Part shown: piece after piece, positions 53,649 to 62,621 of the stretch
Position numbering within the stretch: position 1 is the first letter of the stretch
Layout of the letters: every line of letters begins with the position of its first letter
DNA from: Gemmataceae bacterium
Lineage (GTDB): Bacteria > Planctomycetota > Planctomycetia > Gemmatales > Gemmataceae
Reading direction: 5' to 3'
NCBI GenBank assembly: GCA_019748295.1
Contig: JAIEPT010000074.1
Span: 1-64,000, forward strand
Length of the DNA stretch: 64,000 bases
Translations under genes and position numbers: made by a program
Notes under the pieces: model-generated
What the model was told of the DNA's origin: nothing
Database searches by the model: none
Seen by the model: the letters and a program-made list of their open reading frames with translations, nothing else

Positions 53649-54754
53649 GAGGCTGCCTCCGGTTCGACGTCCAGCACGAAGCGCGATTCGGGATCGCGAT
53701 ACGCCGCGGCGAGGGCTTTCGCCAATCGCAGGGGATGGTGCCAGCGAAGCACATATTCGCGCGAGCGCCGGCCCCATTCGGGCCATTGCTTCCGCTGCCG
53801 CAATGCCGACTCCAGTTGCTCCTCGATGCGGCCTGGTTCAAGCTGCACCAGCGGCAATTCCGCACGCATCCTCGGCGGCAGCACGTCGAGATCCTCTTCG
53901 CGGATGTAGCAACCCACGGGCTTCCCCATCGCCATCGCTTCGACTGCGAAACCGCCGTACCAGCCGATCAGCACCTGATCGATGATGAGATCGGCCCGGC
54001 GATACTGCTTTAGCGCTTCCTCATACGGCATGCCTTGCACGAGGACGTACTCGATATCCCACCGCTGCTTGAGCCGATCAATCGCTTCCTGAATGTATGC
54101 GGAGCCCTTGATGCTCGAATCGGACGGAGCATGCAGGATGACGGCGGGGCCCGTCGTCTTGGGCCACGTCGGCTGAAACGATTCCACATCCACGCTTGAG
54201 TACGGCATGAACTGCGATCCCGGCACGTAGTGCGCGAGTTCGGGATTCAGCACCAGCACACGGTCCGCAAGCGGGACGATGTTGTTGATGAAATTGCGGC
54301 GCCGTGCATCGAGCGTCGCCCGACATTCCGGCGCCGCCCCGCAGCGGCCGATTTGACACGGCGTCATCCGATTGCGTTCGGTCGAGGCGTCGCTCAGGCG
54401 GACGTCGCATCCTTGCATCGTGAGAAACACCTTGCGGCCCAGGCGTTTCGCGAGCTTCAGGTCCGCATGCCAAAACCACTTCGGCCCGCTCAGGTCGTCC
54501 CACGTCATGAACGATCGGCCGAAATAGTAATGCAGCACGTCGTACTTGAAGGGTGAAGTCATCGCGAACCAGGCCCGGCGAAGCATGCCGAGCGGGCTGC
54601 GTTGGTTCGCCTGGCTCAGGCATTTATCGTTCGGGTAGCCGAACCAAGTCGAATAATTGACGACGAGGTCGCTGCGCAGACCGAGCTTCCGTTCATGGCG
54701 CGAAAGCACCCACGGCTGGTTGCCGACATTCACCGGCCCATGGAGCACGCGCAT
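53636..54754 (-). CDS. Glycosyltransferase (paralogue of 49334-50455)
   Basis: 372 residues with a GT-B architecture. It begins MRVLHGPVNVGNQPWVLSRH. The donor-side motifs are VILHAPSDSSIKGSAYI and LIGWYGGFAVEAMAMGKPV. A Cys-rich insertion (TPCQIGRCGAAPEC) lies near residue 135. It overlaps the flanking genes on both sides (1 nt and 13 nt), so it is fully embedded in the operon. The sugar is unknown. Confidence 0.87.
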   Translation of the reverse strand: MRVLHGPVNVGNQPWVLSRHERKLGLRSDLVVNYSTWFGYPNDKCLSQANQRSPLGMLRRAWFAMTSPFKYDVLHYYFGRSFMTWDDLSGPKWFWHADLKLAKRLGRKVFLTMQGCDVRLSDASTERNRMTPCQIGRCGAAPECRATLDARRRNFINNIVPLADRVLVLNPELAHYVPGSQFMPYSSVDVESFQPTWPKTTGPAVILHAPSDSSIKGSAYIQEAIDRLKQRWDIEYVLVQGMPYEEALKQYRRADLIIDQVLIGWYGGFAVEAMAMGKPVGCYIREEDLDVLPPRMRAELPLVQLEPGRIEEQLESALRQRKQWPEWGRRSREYVLRWHHPLRLAKALAAAYRDPESRFVLDVEPEAASCAA

Positions 54755-56151
54755 CAGTCGGCCCCCAGGTTGCGGTAGAGATCGACCAGCTTCTGCCATT
54801 CGGTCGTCGAGTTGTACGCCTGCGCGGCACCCACCATGTTCGCCCGGCATTCGGCGGCGAAGACGGGATCCAGCGTCTTGCGGATCGCATCGGCGATCGA
54901 CTTCGGATCGTCCGGATCGAAGCACGCGCCGATGCGGTGCTCATCGACAATACGGCGAACCTCCGGCAAATCCGCCGCGAGCAGCGGGATGCCGGCGGCC
55001 ATGTATTCGAAAACCTTGTTCGGCAGCGAATATTTGAAATTCAGGCCGACATTCGCGAGCAGCGTCCACAGGCCCGCATCCGCGGTCTTCGCCTCGGGTA
55101 CCACTTCGGTCGAGGGAACTGGCGGCAGGCAGAACAAGCGATCGGACACGCCGAGCTGGTTAGCGAGTTGCTCGTATACCTTGCCGTAGCGATCCGTCCC
55201 GGGCCCGCGGATGGCGAACACGACCTCGGGGATATGCGGCAAACTACGGATCACCGGCTCAAGGTTCCGCGAAGGGCCGACTCCGCCCTGGTAGAGCACG
55301 ACTTTCATCTGCGACGGCAGCTTCAATTCCTGCCGCAGATCCCGCACATGGTCGGCCTTTTGAATCTCGGGAATGTTGCGGATGATGCGAAGCGGCTTGG
55401 GCCCGTCGTACCGCTGCCGCATCTCGATGCCGATGCTGTCGCAGACGGTGATGTTCTCGTTGGCGATCTTCAGCGCGAGCCGTTCGGCCTTTTCGTAAAG
55501 CTTGCGTTTGTAGCCCGAATGCGGCTGGAACTTCCTCTTCCACGAGTTCCAGGTGATGTTTTCGGAATACCATTCGTGATGATCGACGACGCAGCCGGCG
55601 CCGACGTCGAACGCGGCCGCCATCGCGACCACGGCAACATCAAGATCATGCGCGTGGTAGGCCCAGGCCCGTTCCTTGACCGCGGCTCGATAAAGCTGCT
55701 TGCCGAAAAGATATGGATACGCATGAGCAAATCGGCCCGCGCTGACTGGCAGCACTCGGAAGTCGATGCCAGCGCCGAAATCGACGACAAGGTCCTTCGC
55801 TTCACGCGACCATGCGGGGCAGATGATGGTGATCTTGTAGCCCGCGGCCGCGAGTGCTTTCGCCTCGCGCTGCACGCGGGGATCGCGCCGCAGGTCGTTG
55901 ATCACCATCATCACGATTCGCCGCTGCTCGATCGGCACGCTCGAATCCGGCTTGATCCGTTCGTGGCCGTGAGCATCCAACTGGACTAGCAGCCGATGCA
56001 CGGAGGCGACGCGCAGCGGCAAGCCGACCGTTTCGACGACGCTGCGGACGGCGCGGAAGCACATCTTCGCCCCATTCCAGCCCGCCCAAAGAATCGGGCG
56101 AACCGGCTGGAGGCGAGGATCCGTCTTCGCCCATTCCTTCAAACTTGCCAT
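54754..56151 (-). CDS. Glycosyltransferase family 4-like protein
   Basis: 465 residues. The GT4-like N-terminal domain starts RRIVMMVINDLRRDPRVQRE near residue 78, preceded by a basic leader region. The donor domain has VVLYQGGVGPSRNLEPVI and the acidic motif NKVFEYMAAGIPLLAADLPE. HAHDLDV and VDHHEWYSE are typical of this group. ATG 56151 is used rather than the upstream TTG. It probably adds an early sugar of the repeat unit. Confidence 0.9.
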   Translation of the reverse strand: MASLKEWAKTDPRLQPVRPILWAGWNGAKMCFRAVRSVVETVGLPLRVASVHRLLVQLDAHGHERIKPDSSVPIEQRRIVMMVINDLRRDPRVQREAKALAAAGYKITIICPAWSREAKDLVVDFGAGIDFRVLPVSAGRFAHAYPYLFGKQLYRAAVKERAWAYHAHDLDVAVVAMAAAFDVGAGCVVDHHEWYSENITWNSWKRKFQPHSGYKRKLYEKAERLALKIANENITVCDSIGIEMRQRYDGPKPLRIIRNIPEIQKADHVRDLRQELKLPSQMKVVLYQGGVGPSRNLEPVIRSLPHIPEVVFAIRGPGTDRYGKVYEQLANQLGVSDRLFCLPPVPSTEVVPEAKTADAGLWTLLANVGLNFKYSLPNKVFEYMAAGIPLLAADLPEVRRIVDEHRIGACFDPDDPKSIADAIRKTLDPVFAAECRANMVGAAQAYNSTTEWQKLVDLYRNLGAD

Positions 56152-56160
56152 GCGCAATGC

Positions 56161-56982
56161 CTAAAGAACATTACCGAAGTACAGCTTGAGCCGTTGAAAC
56201 AATGCGTTTCCTGCCGCAAGCGTGCCCATCGCGAGAATCGAGGAGACCACCCACGCGATCGGATGGACGAAGGCGCCATGGTAGAACACGTCTTGCCAGC
56301 ACCATACGACGTAGGTGAACGGGTTCGCGTAGAGGATCACCTTGAGAATCGCAGGAACCGACGGCGACTCGATCGAATAGACGACCGGAATCAGATACAG
56401 CCCAACAATCGAAAAGAGTTGCATGACCTCGCGCAGGTCGCGGACGAACGTGCCGACTGCCGAAAACGCCAGGCCGATGCCTGTCAAGAAAATGACCTGG
56501 ATCAGCAGAAGCAGGGGAATGGCGACGAACGTCACCGGAATGCCGCCATGTGCGATGGCCGCGAAAATCATGAGGCCGGCGAGGAAGAACATCTGCGTGA
56601 ACAAGGAACCGAGCAGCGCCTTGATGGGCAGCGTTTCGAGCGGAAAGACGACCTGCTTCACGAGGCTCGCATTGCCGCGGACCACCATCACCGATTTGGT
56701 GAGATAGTCGTTAATCGTCAGCCATGGCACGAGGCCGGACAGGAAGAAGAGGGCGTAGTTTTCACCGGTCCCGCCGCCGATGCGGCCGCCGAGCACGTAG
56801 CCGAAGGTGACCAGATAAACGGCCATTTGAATCAGCGGTTGGCCGACCAGCCAAAACATGCCGAAGAGTTGGCCGACATAGCGGTCGGAGATTTCTCGGC
56901 GCGCGAGTTCCCACGTCAGCAGACGATGGCGGATCAGGGTCCGCATCAAGTGAAGAATCGAAGTTCCTTCGGAAGCGGCCAT
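56161..56982 (-). CDS. wzm: Polysaccharide ABC exporter permease (Wzm-like)
   Basis: 273 residues with six hydrophobic segments of the ABC-2 permease family. The amphipathic N-terminus LLTWELARREISDRYVGQLF is typical of Wzm/TagG. It would form the transmembrane channel for the ATPase encoded at 45367-46635. The ATG at 56982 gives the normal length; an upstream ATG at 57024 in the same frame would overlap the epimerase gene. It is the second gene of the minus-strand glycan operon. Confidence 0.9.
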   Translation of the reverse strand: MAASEGTSILHLMRTLIRHRLLTWELARREISDRYVGQLFGMFWLVGQPLIQMAVYLVTFGYVLGGRIGGGTGENYALFFLSGLVPWLTINDYLTKSVMVVRGNASLVKQVVFPLETLPIKALLGSLFTQMFFLAGLMIFAAIAHGGIPVTFVAIPLLLLIQVIFLTGIGLAFSAVGTFVRDLREVMQLFSIVGLYLIPVVYSIESPSVPAILKVILYANPFTYVVWCWQDVFYHGAFVHPIAWVVSSILAMGTLAAGNALFQRLKLYFGNVL

Positions 56983-56992
56983 GGTCTTGCAC

Positions 56993-57898
56993 CTATGCTC
57001 GAGCGGTAGCGATGCGAGAACCAAGCCAACGACGCAGACCCGCTTCCAACCCCGTGGGGGGCGTCCAGCCCAGCGTCCGCTTCAAGGCGTTGACGTCGCC
57101 GACCAGATAGGCCGGCTCCCCTTCTTGCGAAGCAAACTCGACCGGTTGGCCCAACACTTCCGCCAGCGTCTGGCCGATCGACCGGAGCGATGTCGGTTCC
57201 GGCCCTGCAACATTCAGGGTCGCCGATTCGTTCAAAGCCATCGTGCGGCGAATCGTCTCGGCCACGTCTTCGGCATACACGGGATTGGCCCAAAGGCCGT
57301 CGCTGCCGCTCAGAAAGATCGGCTGCCCCGCTTGCACCTTGGCCGCCAGTTGGGGCATCAGCATGTCGGCGGGTTGGCCGGGGCCGTACGGCACGAACAA
57401 TCGCAGCGTAATGATCGGAAGCAATCGGCGGTAGGGTTGCAGCAGGATCTCGCCCGCTAGCTTGGTGGCGGGATAGAAGCTGCGGTTCGCCGATGCGACG
57501 TCGATCGGGTCCGTTTCCGCCAAGGGCCGCGTGCTGGGCCCGTAGATGCTCCCCGTTGAGACGTAGATGAATCGCTTGACGCCCACGCGGCGAGCGTATG
57601 CGACCGAGCGAAAAATGCCTTCGACGTTCACGCCGAAGACTTCACTTGCCCCTTCGGGGAACTGCCGATGCTTTCTGCCCTGGGCGAGGAAAACGACCGT
57701 TTCGCATTCGCCCGGCCAATGGTCGGTCGCGGTGGGGGATGCGAGGTCGCAGTGGATCCAGCGGATTCGGTCGTTGTGTGGAGTCTCGCGCGTGGCATGG
57801 CGGGTGGCGTAGACGAGCCGATCCCCTTCGCTGAGAAGGCGAACGACATGTTGGCCGAGAAACCCCGAGCCGCCGATAACGAGAACCGGACCGTGCAT
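56993..57898 (-). CDS. NAD-dependent epimerase/dehydratase (extended SDR)
   Basis: 301 residues. The dinucleotide motif is VIGGSGFLGQHV. The active site has STGSIYG and the Y-x3-K pair in FYPATKLAGE. It is slightly shorter than UDP-glucose 4-epimerases but within the SDR family that epimerises, reduces or dehydrates sugar nucleotides. ATG 57898 is preferred because MHGPVLVIGGSG fits the family N-terminus. It is the first gene of the minus-strand glycan operon. Confidence 0.88.
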   Translation of the reverse strand: MHGPVLVIGGSGFLGQHVVRLLSEGDRLVYATRHATRETPHNDRIRWIHCDLASPTATDHWPGECETVVFLAQGRKHRQFPEGASEVFGVNVEGIFRSVAYARRVGVKRFIYVSTGSIYGPSTRPLAETDPIDVASANRSFYPATKLAGEILLQPYRRLLPIITLRLFVPYGPGQPADMLMPQLAAKVQAGQPIFLSGSDGLWANPVYAEDVAETIRRTMALNESATLNVAGPEPTSLRSIGQTLAEVLGQPVEFASQEGEPAYLVGDVNALKRTLGWTPPTGLEAGLRRWLGSRIATARA

Positions 57899-58218
57899 GT
57901 TCACCTAAAGCGGGGCGAACGGAAGGTGGAAGGCCGCAGACTCCGCCGCGTTGACCCATCCTTCCGATTTTCCGAATTTTGACGCCCTTTTCCAGCCAGA
58001 CTGATACTGGAGGGCCGCTTCTCATGTCAATGCCAGCCCGCGCCGCTTGTGTGGCCCCCCTCTTCCCCTTGGAGACATTGGAGACAGGGGGTAATGACCG
58101 TGCCGAGATATGTTGTCGCCGCCAAGCTCCAGGGTAAGCGCAGCGCACCCTGGGGATCAGTCGGCGGGCGCGTTCCCCAGGGTGCGCTGCGCTTACCCTG
58201 GGGCTTGGGAAGTGAAAC
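57899..58218. other. Intergenic region upstream of the minus-strand glycan operon
   Basis: Contains the family F palindrome at 58128-58203. In 57899-58127 I see no recognised promoter or RNA, though the operon promoter should lie here. Confidence 0.45.
58128..58203. repeat. Palindromic repeat, family F
   Basis: CCAGGGTAAGCGCAGCGCAC mirrors GTGCGCTGCGCTTACCCTGG across a short spacer. It ends 16 bp after the purD stop on that gene's downstream side. Confidence 0.88.
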
Positions 58219-59505
58219 CTAGCCCTTCTTTATTGCTTTGTCCCCGATGTCTTTGCGCCAGAAGGCCCCCTGGAAGCCGATTTTGCCCACGGCTTCGTAG
58301 GCGTTTTTTTTCGCCTCTTCGAGGGTATCGCCCATCGCCGTGACGCCGAGCACTCGGCCGCCGTCGGTGAAGGGCATGGAATCGGAAAGCTTGGTGCCGG
58401 CGTGGAACACTTTCACGTTCGGCAGCTTGGCGGCTTCTTCGAGGCCGAGGATCAGCTTTCCCTTCACGAAGTTGCCGGGATAGCCGCCGCTGGCCATGAC
58501 GACGGAAATGCTGGGACGGGGATCCCATTCGATGCCCTTATCGGCGAACTCTTCGAGACGCTCTTCGACGACGGCGAGCAGCAGTTCGAAAAGGTCGGTC
58601 TTGAGCCGCATCAGGATCGGCTGAGTCTCCGGGTCGCCGAATCGGCAGTTGTATTCGAGGATGCGCGGCCCCTGGTTCGTCTGCATGACGCCTGCATAGA
58701 GCACGCCGCGGAAGGGGGAGCGACGGCGTTTCATCGCGTGGACCGTGGGCACCAAGGCATGTGATTCGACTTCGGCCATCAATTCGTCCGTGGCCAGCGG
58801 AGCGGGGCAATAAGCTCCCATGCCGCCGGTGTTTGGGCCCTTGTCGCCGTCGAAGGCCCGCTTGTGATCCTGAGCGGGCATGAGCGGAATGATCGTGCGG
58901 CCCGAGACGAGAGCCATGACGCTCAGCTCTTCCCCTTCCATCCGCTTTTCGATTACGACCTGCCGACCGGCTGCTCGGCCGAACTCTTCGCGGACCATGA
59001 TTTTTTCGACCGCCGCCAACGCTTCCATCGTGCTGTTGCAGACGATGACGCCCTTCCCCGCGGCCAGGCCATCCGCCTTTACGACAACCGGATACTCTCG
59101 CGTTTCCACATAGTTACGGGCCGGGTCGGGATGATCGAAGACGCGGAACTCCGCAGTCGGCACGTCGGCATAACGCATGAGCTTCTTGGAGAAAACCTTG
59201 CTCGCTTCGAGCTGGGCGGCTTCTTTGGAAGGGCCGAAAATCTTCAGCCCTTCCTTCTGAAACGCATCGACGATCCCCGCGGCAAGCGGATCTTCGGGGC
59301 CGACGACGGTGAGGCCGATCTTCTCTTTTTTGACGAAGCGAATGAGTCCGTCGAAGTCGTTCTGCTCGATGTTGACGTTGGCTCCATCGAGCGCGGTGCC
59401 GGCATTGCCGGGGGCGCAGAAGACCTTCCGCACATGAGGCGACTGAGCCAGCTTCCATACCAGGGCGTGTTCGCGTCCGCCTTTGCCGATGACCAAAACT
59501 TTCAT
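58219..59505 (-). CDS. purD: Phosphoribosylamine-glycine ligase (GAR synthetase)
   Basis: 428 residues, the normal length. The N-terminal domain begins MKVLVIGKGGREHALVWKL. The ATP-grasp domain has VVKADGLAAGKGVIV and GPNTGGMGAYCPAPL, and the C-terminal domain has VMASGGYPGNFVKGK. It performs the second step of purine synthesis, joining glycine to phosphoribosylamine with ATP. The gene is isolated from other pur genes. The ATG at 59505 gives the conserved N-terminus. Confidence 0.97.
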   Translation of the reverse strand: MKVLVIGKGGREHALVWKLAQSPHVRKVFCAPGNAGTALDGANVNIEQNDFDGLIRFVKKEKIGLTVVGPEDPLAAGIVDAFQKEGLKIFGPSKEAAQLEASKVFSKKLMRYADVPTAEFRVFDHPDPARNYVETREYPVVVKADGLAAGKGVIVCNSTMEALAAVEKIMVREEFGRAAGRQVVIEKRMEGEELSVMALVSGRTIIPLMPAQDHKRAFDGDKGPNTGGMGAYCPAPLATDELMAEVESHALVPTVHAMKRRRSPFRGVLYAGVMQTNQGPRILEYNCRFGDPETQPILMRLKTDLFELLLAVVEERLEEFADKGIEWDPRPSISVVMASGGYPGNFVKGKLILGLEEAAKLPNVKVFHAGTKLSDSMPFTDGGRVLGVTAMGDTLEEAKKNAYEAVGKIGFQGAFWRKDIGDKAIKKG

Positions 59506-59578
59506 GGAGCCTGCCTGCGCGGGGGTTGCGGGTCGTTCTTCCAAATCAGCGTGCGCGATTTCGCCGCAGCACCTTTCG

Positions 59579-59644
59579 CACGAACCCGAAGCGTTAGCGA
59601 GGGATTCATGTCGCCCCTCGCTGACTGACGCTTCGGGCTAGTGC
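59579..59644. repeat. Palindromic repeat, family G
   Basis: GCACGAACCCGAAGCGTTAGCGAGGG pairs imperfectly with CCCTCGCTGACTGACGCTTCGGGCTAGTGC. Adjacent sequence to 59760 shows nothing else. Confidence 0.75.
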
Positions 59645-59774
59645 GGGCGGCTGGCATGTTTTGATCGGAAGCGCGACGCCCGCTCTTATTCGAAAGGCCG
59701 CTTACGCGCCGCCGATTTGCGCACGCTGATTTAGTTTAGGGGAGCGAAGGCGGAAAGGTCACCCGAAGGCCGCT

Positions 59775-60563
59775 TTAGCCTTGAGCGGCAGCGACAGCTC
59801 GCTCACCCGCTTCGCCGGCAACGAATTGACGCACCCGCGGATCGGCCGCCTCGGCCAGTTGAAGCGGCGTGCCATCGAACAGGATCTGATTCTCGCCGGG
59901 TTTCACTTGGGATAGCGGTTGCAGCATCACGACTCGGTCGGCCACTTTGTGCACGGTCCGCATCTCATGGGTGACGACAATGCTCGTCACGGGACGCCGT
60001 TGACGGGTTTGCAGGATCAATTCGTTGATCACGTCGGTCATGATCGGATCGAGTCCGGTGGTCGGCTCGTCGTAAAGCATGACCTCCGGATCGAGCGCCA
60101 AAGCGCGAGCCAAACCGACTCGCTTCTTCATTCCGCCTGAGATTTCGGAAGGCCGCTTCGCGACGGCATTTTCGGGGAGGCCGACTTCCCGCAGGCGGTC
60201 CCGGACGATGTCCGCGATTTCCCGTTCAGGCCGACGTTGCTCGCGCAAGCCGAAGGCGACGTTGTCGAAAACGTTCATGCTGTCGAAGAGCGCGGCGCCT
60301 TGAAACAGGAAGCCGAACCGCAGCCGCTGCCGGCTCAATTCGCGTTCCGGCAACGCATTCAGATTTCGGCCATCGAAGAAAATTTTGCCTTCGGACGGCG
60401 TGAGCAACGCGATGATTAGTTTCAGCAACACCGTTTTGCCGCACCCGCTTTCCCCTACGACCGCGACCGTCTGCCCACGGGAAACATCGAGCGAAACGTC
60501 AGTCAACACGCGATGGCCATCGAACTGGTGGCTGACGCGCTGAAGCGAAAGAAGGGGCTGCAT
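59775..60563 (-). CDS. mlaF: ABC transporter ATPase, MlaF-like
   Basis: 262 residues. Walker A is GESGCGKT, the Q-loop FLFQGAALFDSMNVFDNVAF is characteristic of the MlaF group, signature SGGMKKRVGLARAL, Walker B VMLYDEP, and switch HE in VVTHEMRT. MlaF powers phospholipid movement between the inner and outer membranes with MlaE permease and an MCE protein, but neither is adjacent here. Partners must lie elsewhere, or the substrate differs. Confidence 0.88.
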   Translation of the reverse strand: MQPLLSLQRVSHQFDGHRVLTDVSLDVSRGQTVAVVGESGCGKTVLLKLIIALLTPSEGKIFFDGRNLNALPERELSRQRLRFGFLFQGAALFDSMNVFDNVAFGLREQRRPEREIADIVRDRLREVGLPENAVAKRPSEISGGMKKRVGLARALALDPEVMLYDEPTTGLDPIMTDVINELILQTRQRRPVTSIVVTHEMRTVHKVADRVVMLQPLSQVKPGENQILFDGTPLQLAEAADPRVRQFVAGEAGERAVAAAQG

Positions 60564-60608
60564 AACGTGCGGGACTTTCGGTAGCGTGCTCGCGCGGACA
60601 GTTGTCTT

Positions 60609-60662
60609 CCGCTTGCGGCTTAGCGTTCGGAAAAAGCCCTGGTCTCGCTAAGCCGCAAGCGG
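60609..60662. repeat. Palindromic repeat, family H
   Basis: CCGCTTGCGGCTTAGC mirrors GCTAAGCCGCAAGCGG. A single arm of it occurs at 22694-22709. Confidence 0.85.
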
Positions 60663-60691
60663 GAAACATGCGCCCACGGATTCGAACCCAT

Positions 60692-61567
60692 TTACACGAT
60701 ATGGCGCGGCGGTTCGTGGTGGCCTTCCCTCACCCAGGCCTGCGAACGCGGATCCCACACGAACGTGTCGTCCGCGTCGTCGCCCGGATCGTCGTCCGAA
60801 GGATGCGCGGGTTGTTGGAACATATTCTCGAACATCAATTGCCAGCTCGTCTGATGTTCGGCCTGGCGGCGCAGCCAATCGCGGTACTCGAGCATCGCGA
60901 CTTCGCGTCGTCCCGCGAAGTAGAGGAACATGCCGATGATGCCCAGCCACAGCGATTGCGTGAAGAAGAAACTGAGGAACGCCAGCGAGAAGATCAGCAC
61001 GGCGCCGATGCGAACCGCGATCCGAGTCGCGCGCAGCCGCTCGAATTTGAACGCGAGCAAGGCCCGCAACACGCGCCCGCCATCCAGAGGGAAAGCGGGG
61101 ATCATGTTGAAGAGGACCATGCCGACATTGAGCCAGGCCAGCAGCGTGAGGAAGAGGTCGACCTGATCGAGGACCAGATGTCCTTCCGCGACGAACACCG
61201 GATCGAATCTCGTTTTGACGTACATGACGCCAATAAGCACGCCGACGATCGCGACGTTCACCAGCGGCCCAGCGATGGCGATCACGAGTTCCTCGCGCGG
61301 TCTCTCGCTAATGCGCTCGAGGTTGGCGACGCCGCCAATCGGATACAAAGTGACGTCACGAGTGCGAATGCCGTAGCGGCGAGCGGCGAGGGCATGGCCG
61401 TATTCATGCATCACGACGCAGGCGAACATGGCGAAAAGCAAACCCAAATGCATGCCGACGGAAATCGAGCCGGTGTTGCCCGAGAAAAGGATGAACAACG
61501 GCAGAAACCAGAAGGTCCAGTGGATCTTGACGTCGATCCCGAGCAGACGTCCGAGGTGCAGGTTCAT
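60692..61567 (-). CDS. Site-2 protease family (M50) membrane metallopeptidase
   Basis: 291 residues with several transmembrane segments. The zinc motif HEYGH lies in ACVVMHEYGHALAARRYGI and the third ligand in NMIPAFPLDGGRVLRALLAF. No CBS domains follow; the C-terminal 70 residues are hydrophilic. M50 enzymes cut within or next to a membrane helix, often in regulated signalling. No obvious anti-sigma or sigma factor is nearby, so the substrate is unknown. Confidence 0.9.
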   Translation of the reverse strand: MNLHLGRLLGIDVKIHWTFWFLPLFILFSGNTGSISVGMHLGLLFAMFACVVMHEYGHALAARRYGIRTRDVTLYPIGGVANLERISERPREELVIAIAGPLVNVAIVGVLIGVMYVKTRFDPVFVAEGHLVLDQVDLFLTLLAWLNVGMVLFNMIPAFPLDGGRVLRALLAFKFERLRATRIAVRIGAVLIFSLAFLSFFFTQSLWLGIIGMFLYFAGRREVAMLEYRDWLRRQAEHQTSWQLMFENMFQQPAHPSDDDPGDDADDTFVWDPRSQAWVREGHHEPPRHIV

Positions 61568-61903
61568 GTCCCATCTCTATTTGGAGCGGGCTTGCTCTCG
61601 TCGCAAGGCGAATCCCGATTGGATGCGACGTGCGGCAAGTCCCAGCAGTGGTCAGAACGACATTCCGCGTCATCCTGATACTGCCATTATTAGCGAACCG
61701 CGTGCCCGCACATGTCTTATGAAACCTTTCGCAAACGCGGGAATTCCTCGGCCTTAGCGCAAGTTCAGGCATTCGCAGCGGTTTCATATTGGAGAGAAAA
61801 GATGACTGAGCGAATACTTTTTCGAAGAGAACGGCACCTAAAATGAATGCGGGTAGGGAGGCATCAAACTCTCCACGCCCCTTACCATCGAGGAGGAGGC
61901 ACC
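61568..61903. other. Divergent intergenic region between the M50 protease and DUF2203 genes
   Basis: About 335 bp with no palindromic family. A TAAAAT at 61839-61844 could be a plus-strand -10 box, but no -35 fits. The strong AGGAGGAGG ribosome-binding site at 61891-61899 belongs to the next gene. Confidence 0.5.
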
Positions 61904-62374
61904 ATGAAACGCCGAGCCCGCAAGAAACGTAAGCTACGGGCCATTCGCCTGTGGAGTTTGCCCCAGGCGGATCACGCAGTCCCTTATCTTCGCAGCGTCG
62001 TCGCTTCGTTGCGAGATTCCTGGCTCGACGCGCAAAAAGAACGCCTCCGCAAGGATCGCCTCGCGAAGGAAAAACCGGATCGTTCGCATCTCATGGCAAT
62101 GGAAGACGCGAAGAACGAATATTCCAAGGCCCGAGACAGCGTCCAAGATGCGGTTCGCGAACTTCGACGCATCGACGTCTTTCCGTTGGACCCGATCCAC
62201 GGCACGGTCCTGATCCCCTTCCAGAAAGAGGACAACCTGGCGTGGTACGTCTTCGACCTGTTCGATGAAAAAGGTCTAGCCGGTTGGCGCTATCACCAGG
62301 ATCCCATCGAGCAACGTCGCCCGATGGGCGAGATCGATAAGCTTTCCACCCAGACCAGCGGCCCCGTGGCGTAA
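61904..62374 (+). CDS. DUF2203-like small protein
   Basis: 156 residues. The basic N-terminus is MKRRARKKRKLRAIRLWSL. The family-like order follows: ADHAVPYLRSVVASLRDSWL, a helical charged stretch, then RRIDVFPLDPIHGTVLIPF and the aromatic AWYVFDLFDEKGLAGWRYH. A very strong AGGAGGAGG site with 4-nt spacing suggests high translation. The role of DUF2203 is unknown; gene-level evidence here adds nothing more. An intrinsic terminator follows. Confidence 0.78.
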   Translation: MKRRARKKRKLRAIRLWSLPQADHAVPYLRSVVASLRDSWLDAQKERLRKDRLAKEKPDRSHLMAMEDAKNEYSKARDSVQDAVRELRRIDVFPLDPIHGTVLIPFQKEDNLAWYVFDLFDEKGLAGWRYHQDPIEQRRPMGEIDKLSTQTSGPVA

Positions 62375-62406
62375 GCCGTCGCCGTGAAGCCTGGCAAGAT
62401 ATGAGG

Positions 62407-62443
62407 CCGGCGAGATGCGAAAGCATCTCGCCGGTCTCTTTTT
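62407..62443 (+). terminator. Intrinsic terminator of the DUF2203 gene
   Basis: CCGGCGAGATGC and GCATCTCGCCGG form a perfect 12-bp stem with a GAAA tetraloop, followed by TCTCTTTTT. Confidence 0.95.
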
Positions 62444-62507
62444 GCACACAGAGAATGCAGCGTTTCGCCGCACTGGACCGATGTTGCCGGTACTCCTGTC
62501 TCGCATT

Positions 62508-62609
62508 CCTACCTCTCCCTCCGGGAGAGGGGCCGGGGGTGAGGGCGGAGACGTGGCGGTACGCGAGAAATGGCGCCCTCACCCCAACCCTCTCCCGGAG
62601 GGAGCGGGA
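62508..62609. repeat. MITE-like element, family A copy 5 (termini eroded)
   Basis: CCTCTCCCTCCGGGAGAGGGGC, GGGGGTGAGGGC, then GCGCCCTCACCCCAACCCTC and a CTCCCGGAGGGAG palindrome. The conserved GGCGAGCGGC ends are absent. Its right edge runs into the translation start region of the next gene. Confidence 0.72.
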
Positions 62610-62621
62610 ATGGAACCCGGC

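Noticed and set aside
44204-57898. Exosortase/PEP-CTERM-associated EPS cluster
   Set aside because: FemAB, AsnB and deacetylase genes recall such clusters, but no exosortase, PEP-CTERM protein or chain-length regulator was seen. A Wzm/Wzt-dependent glycan locus fits better.
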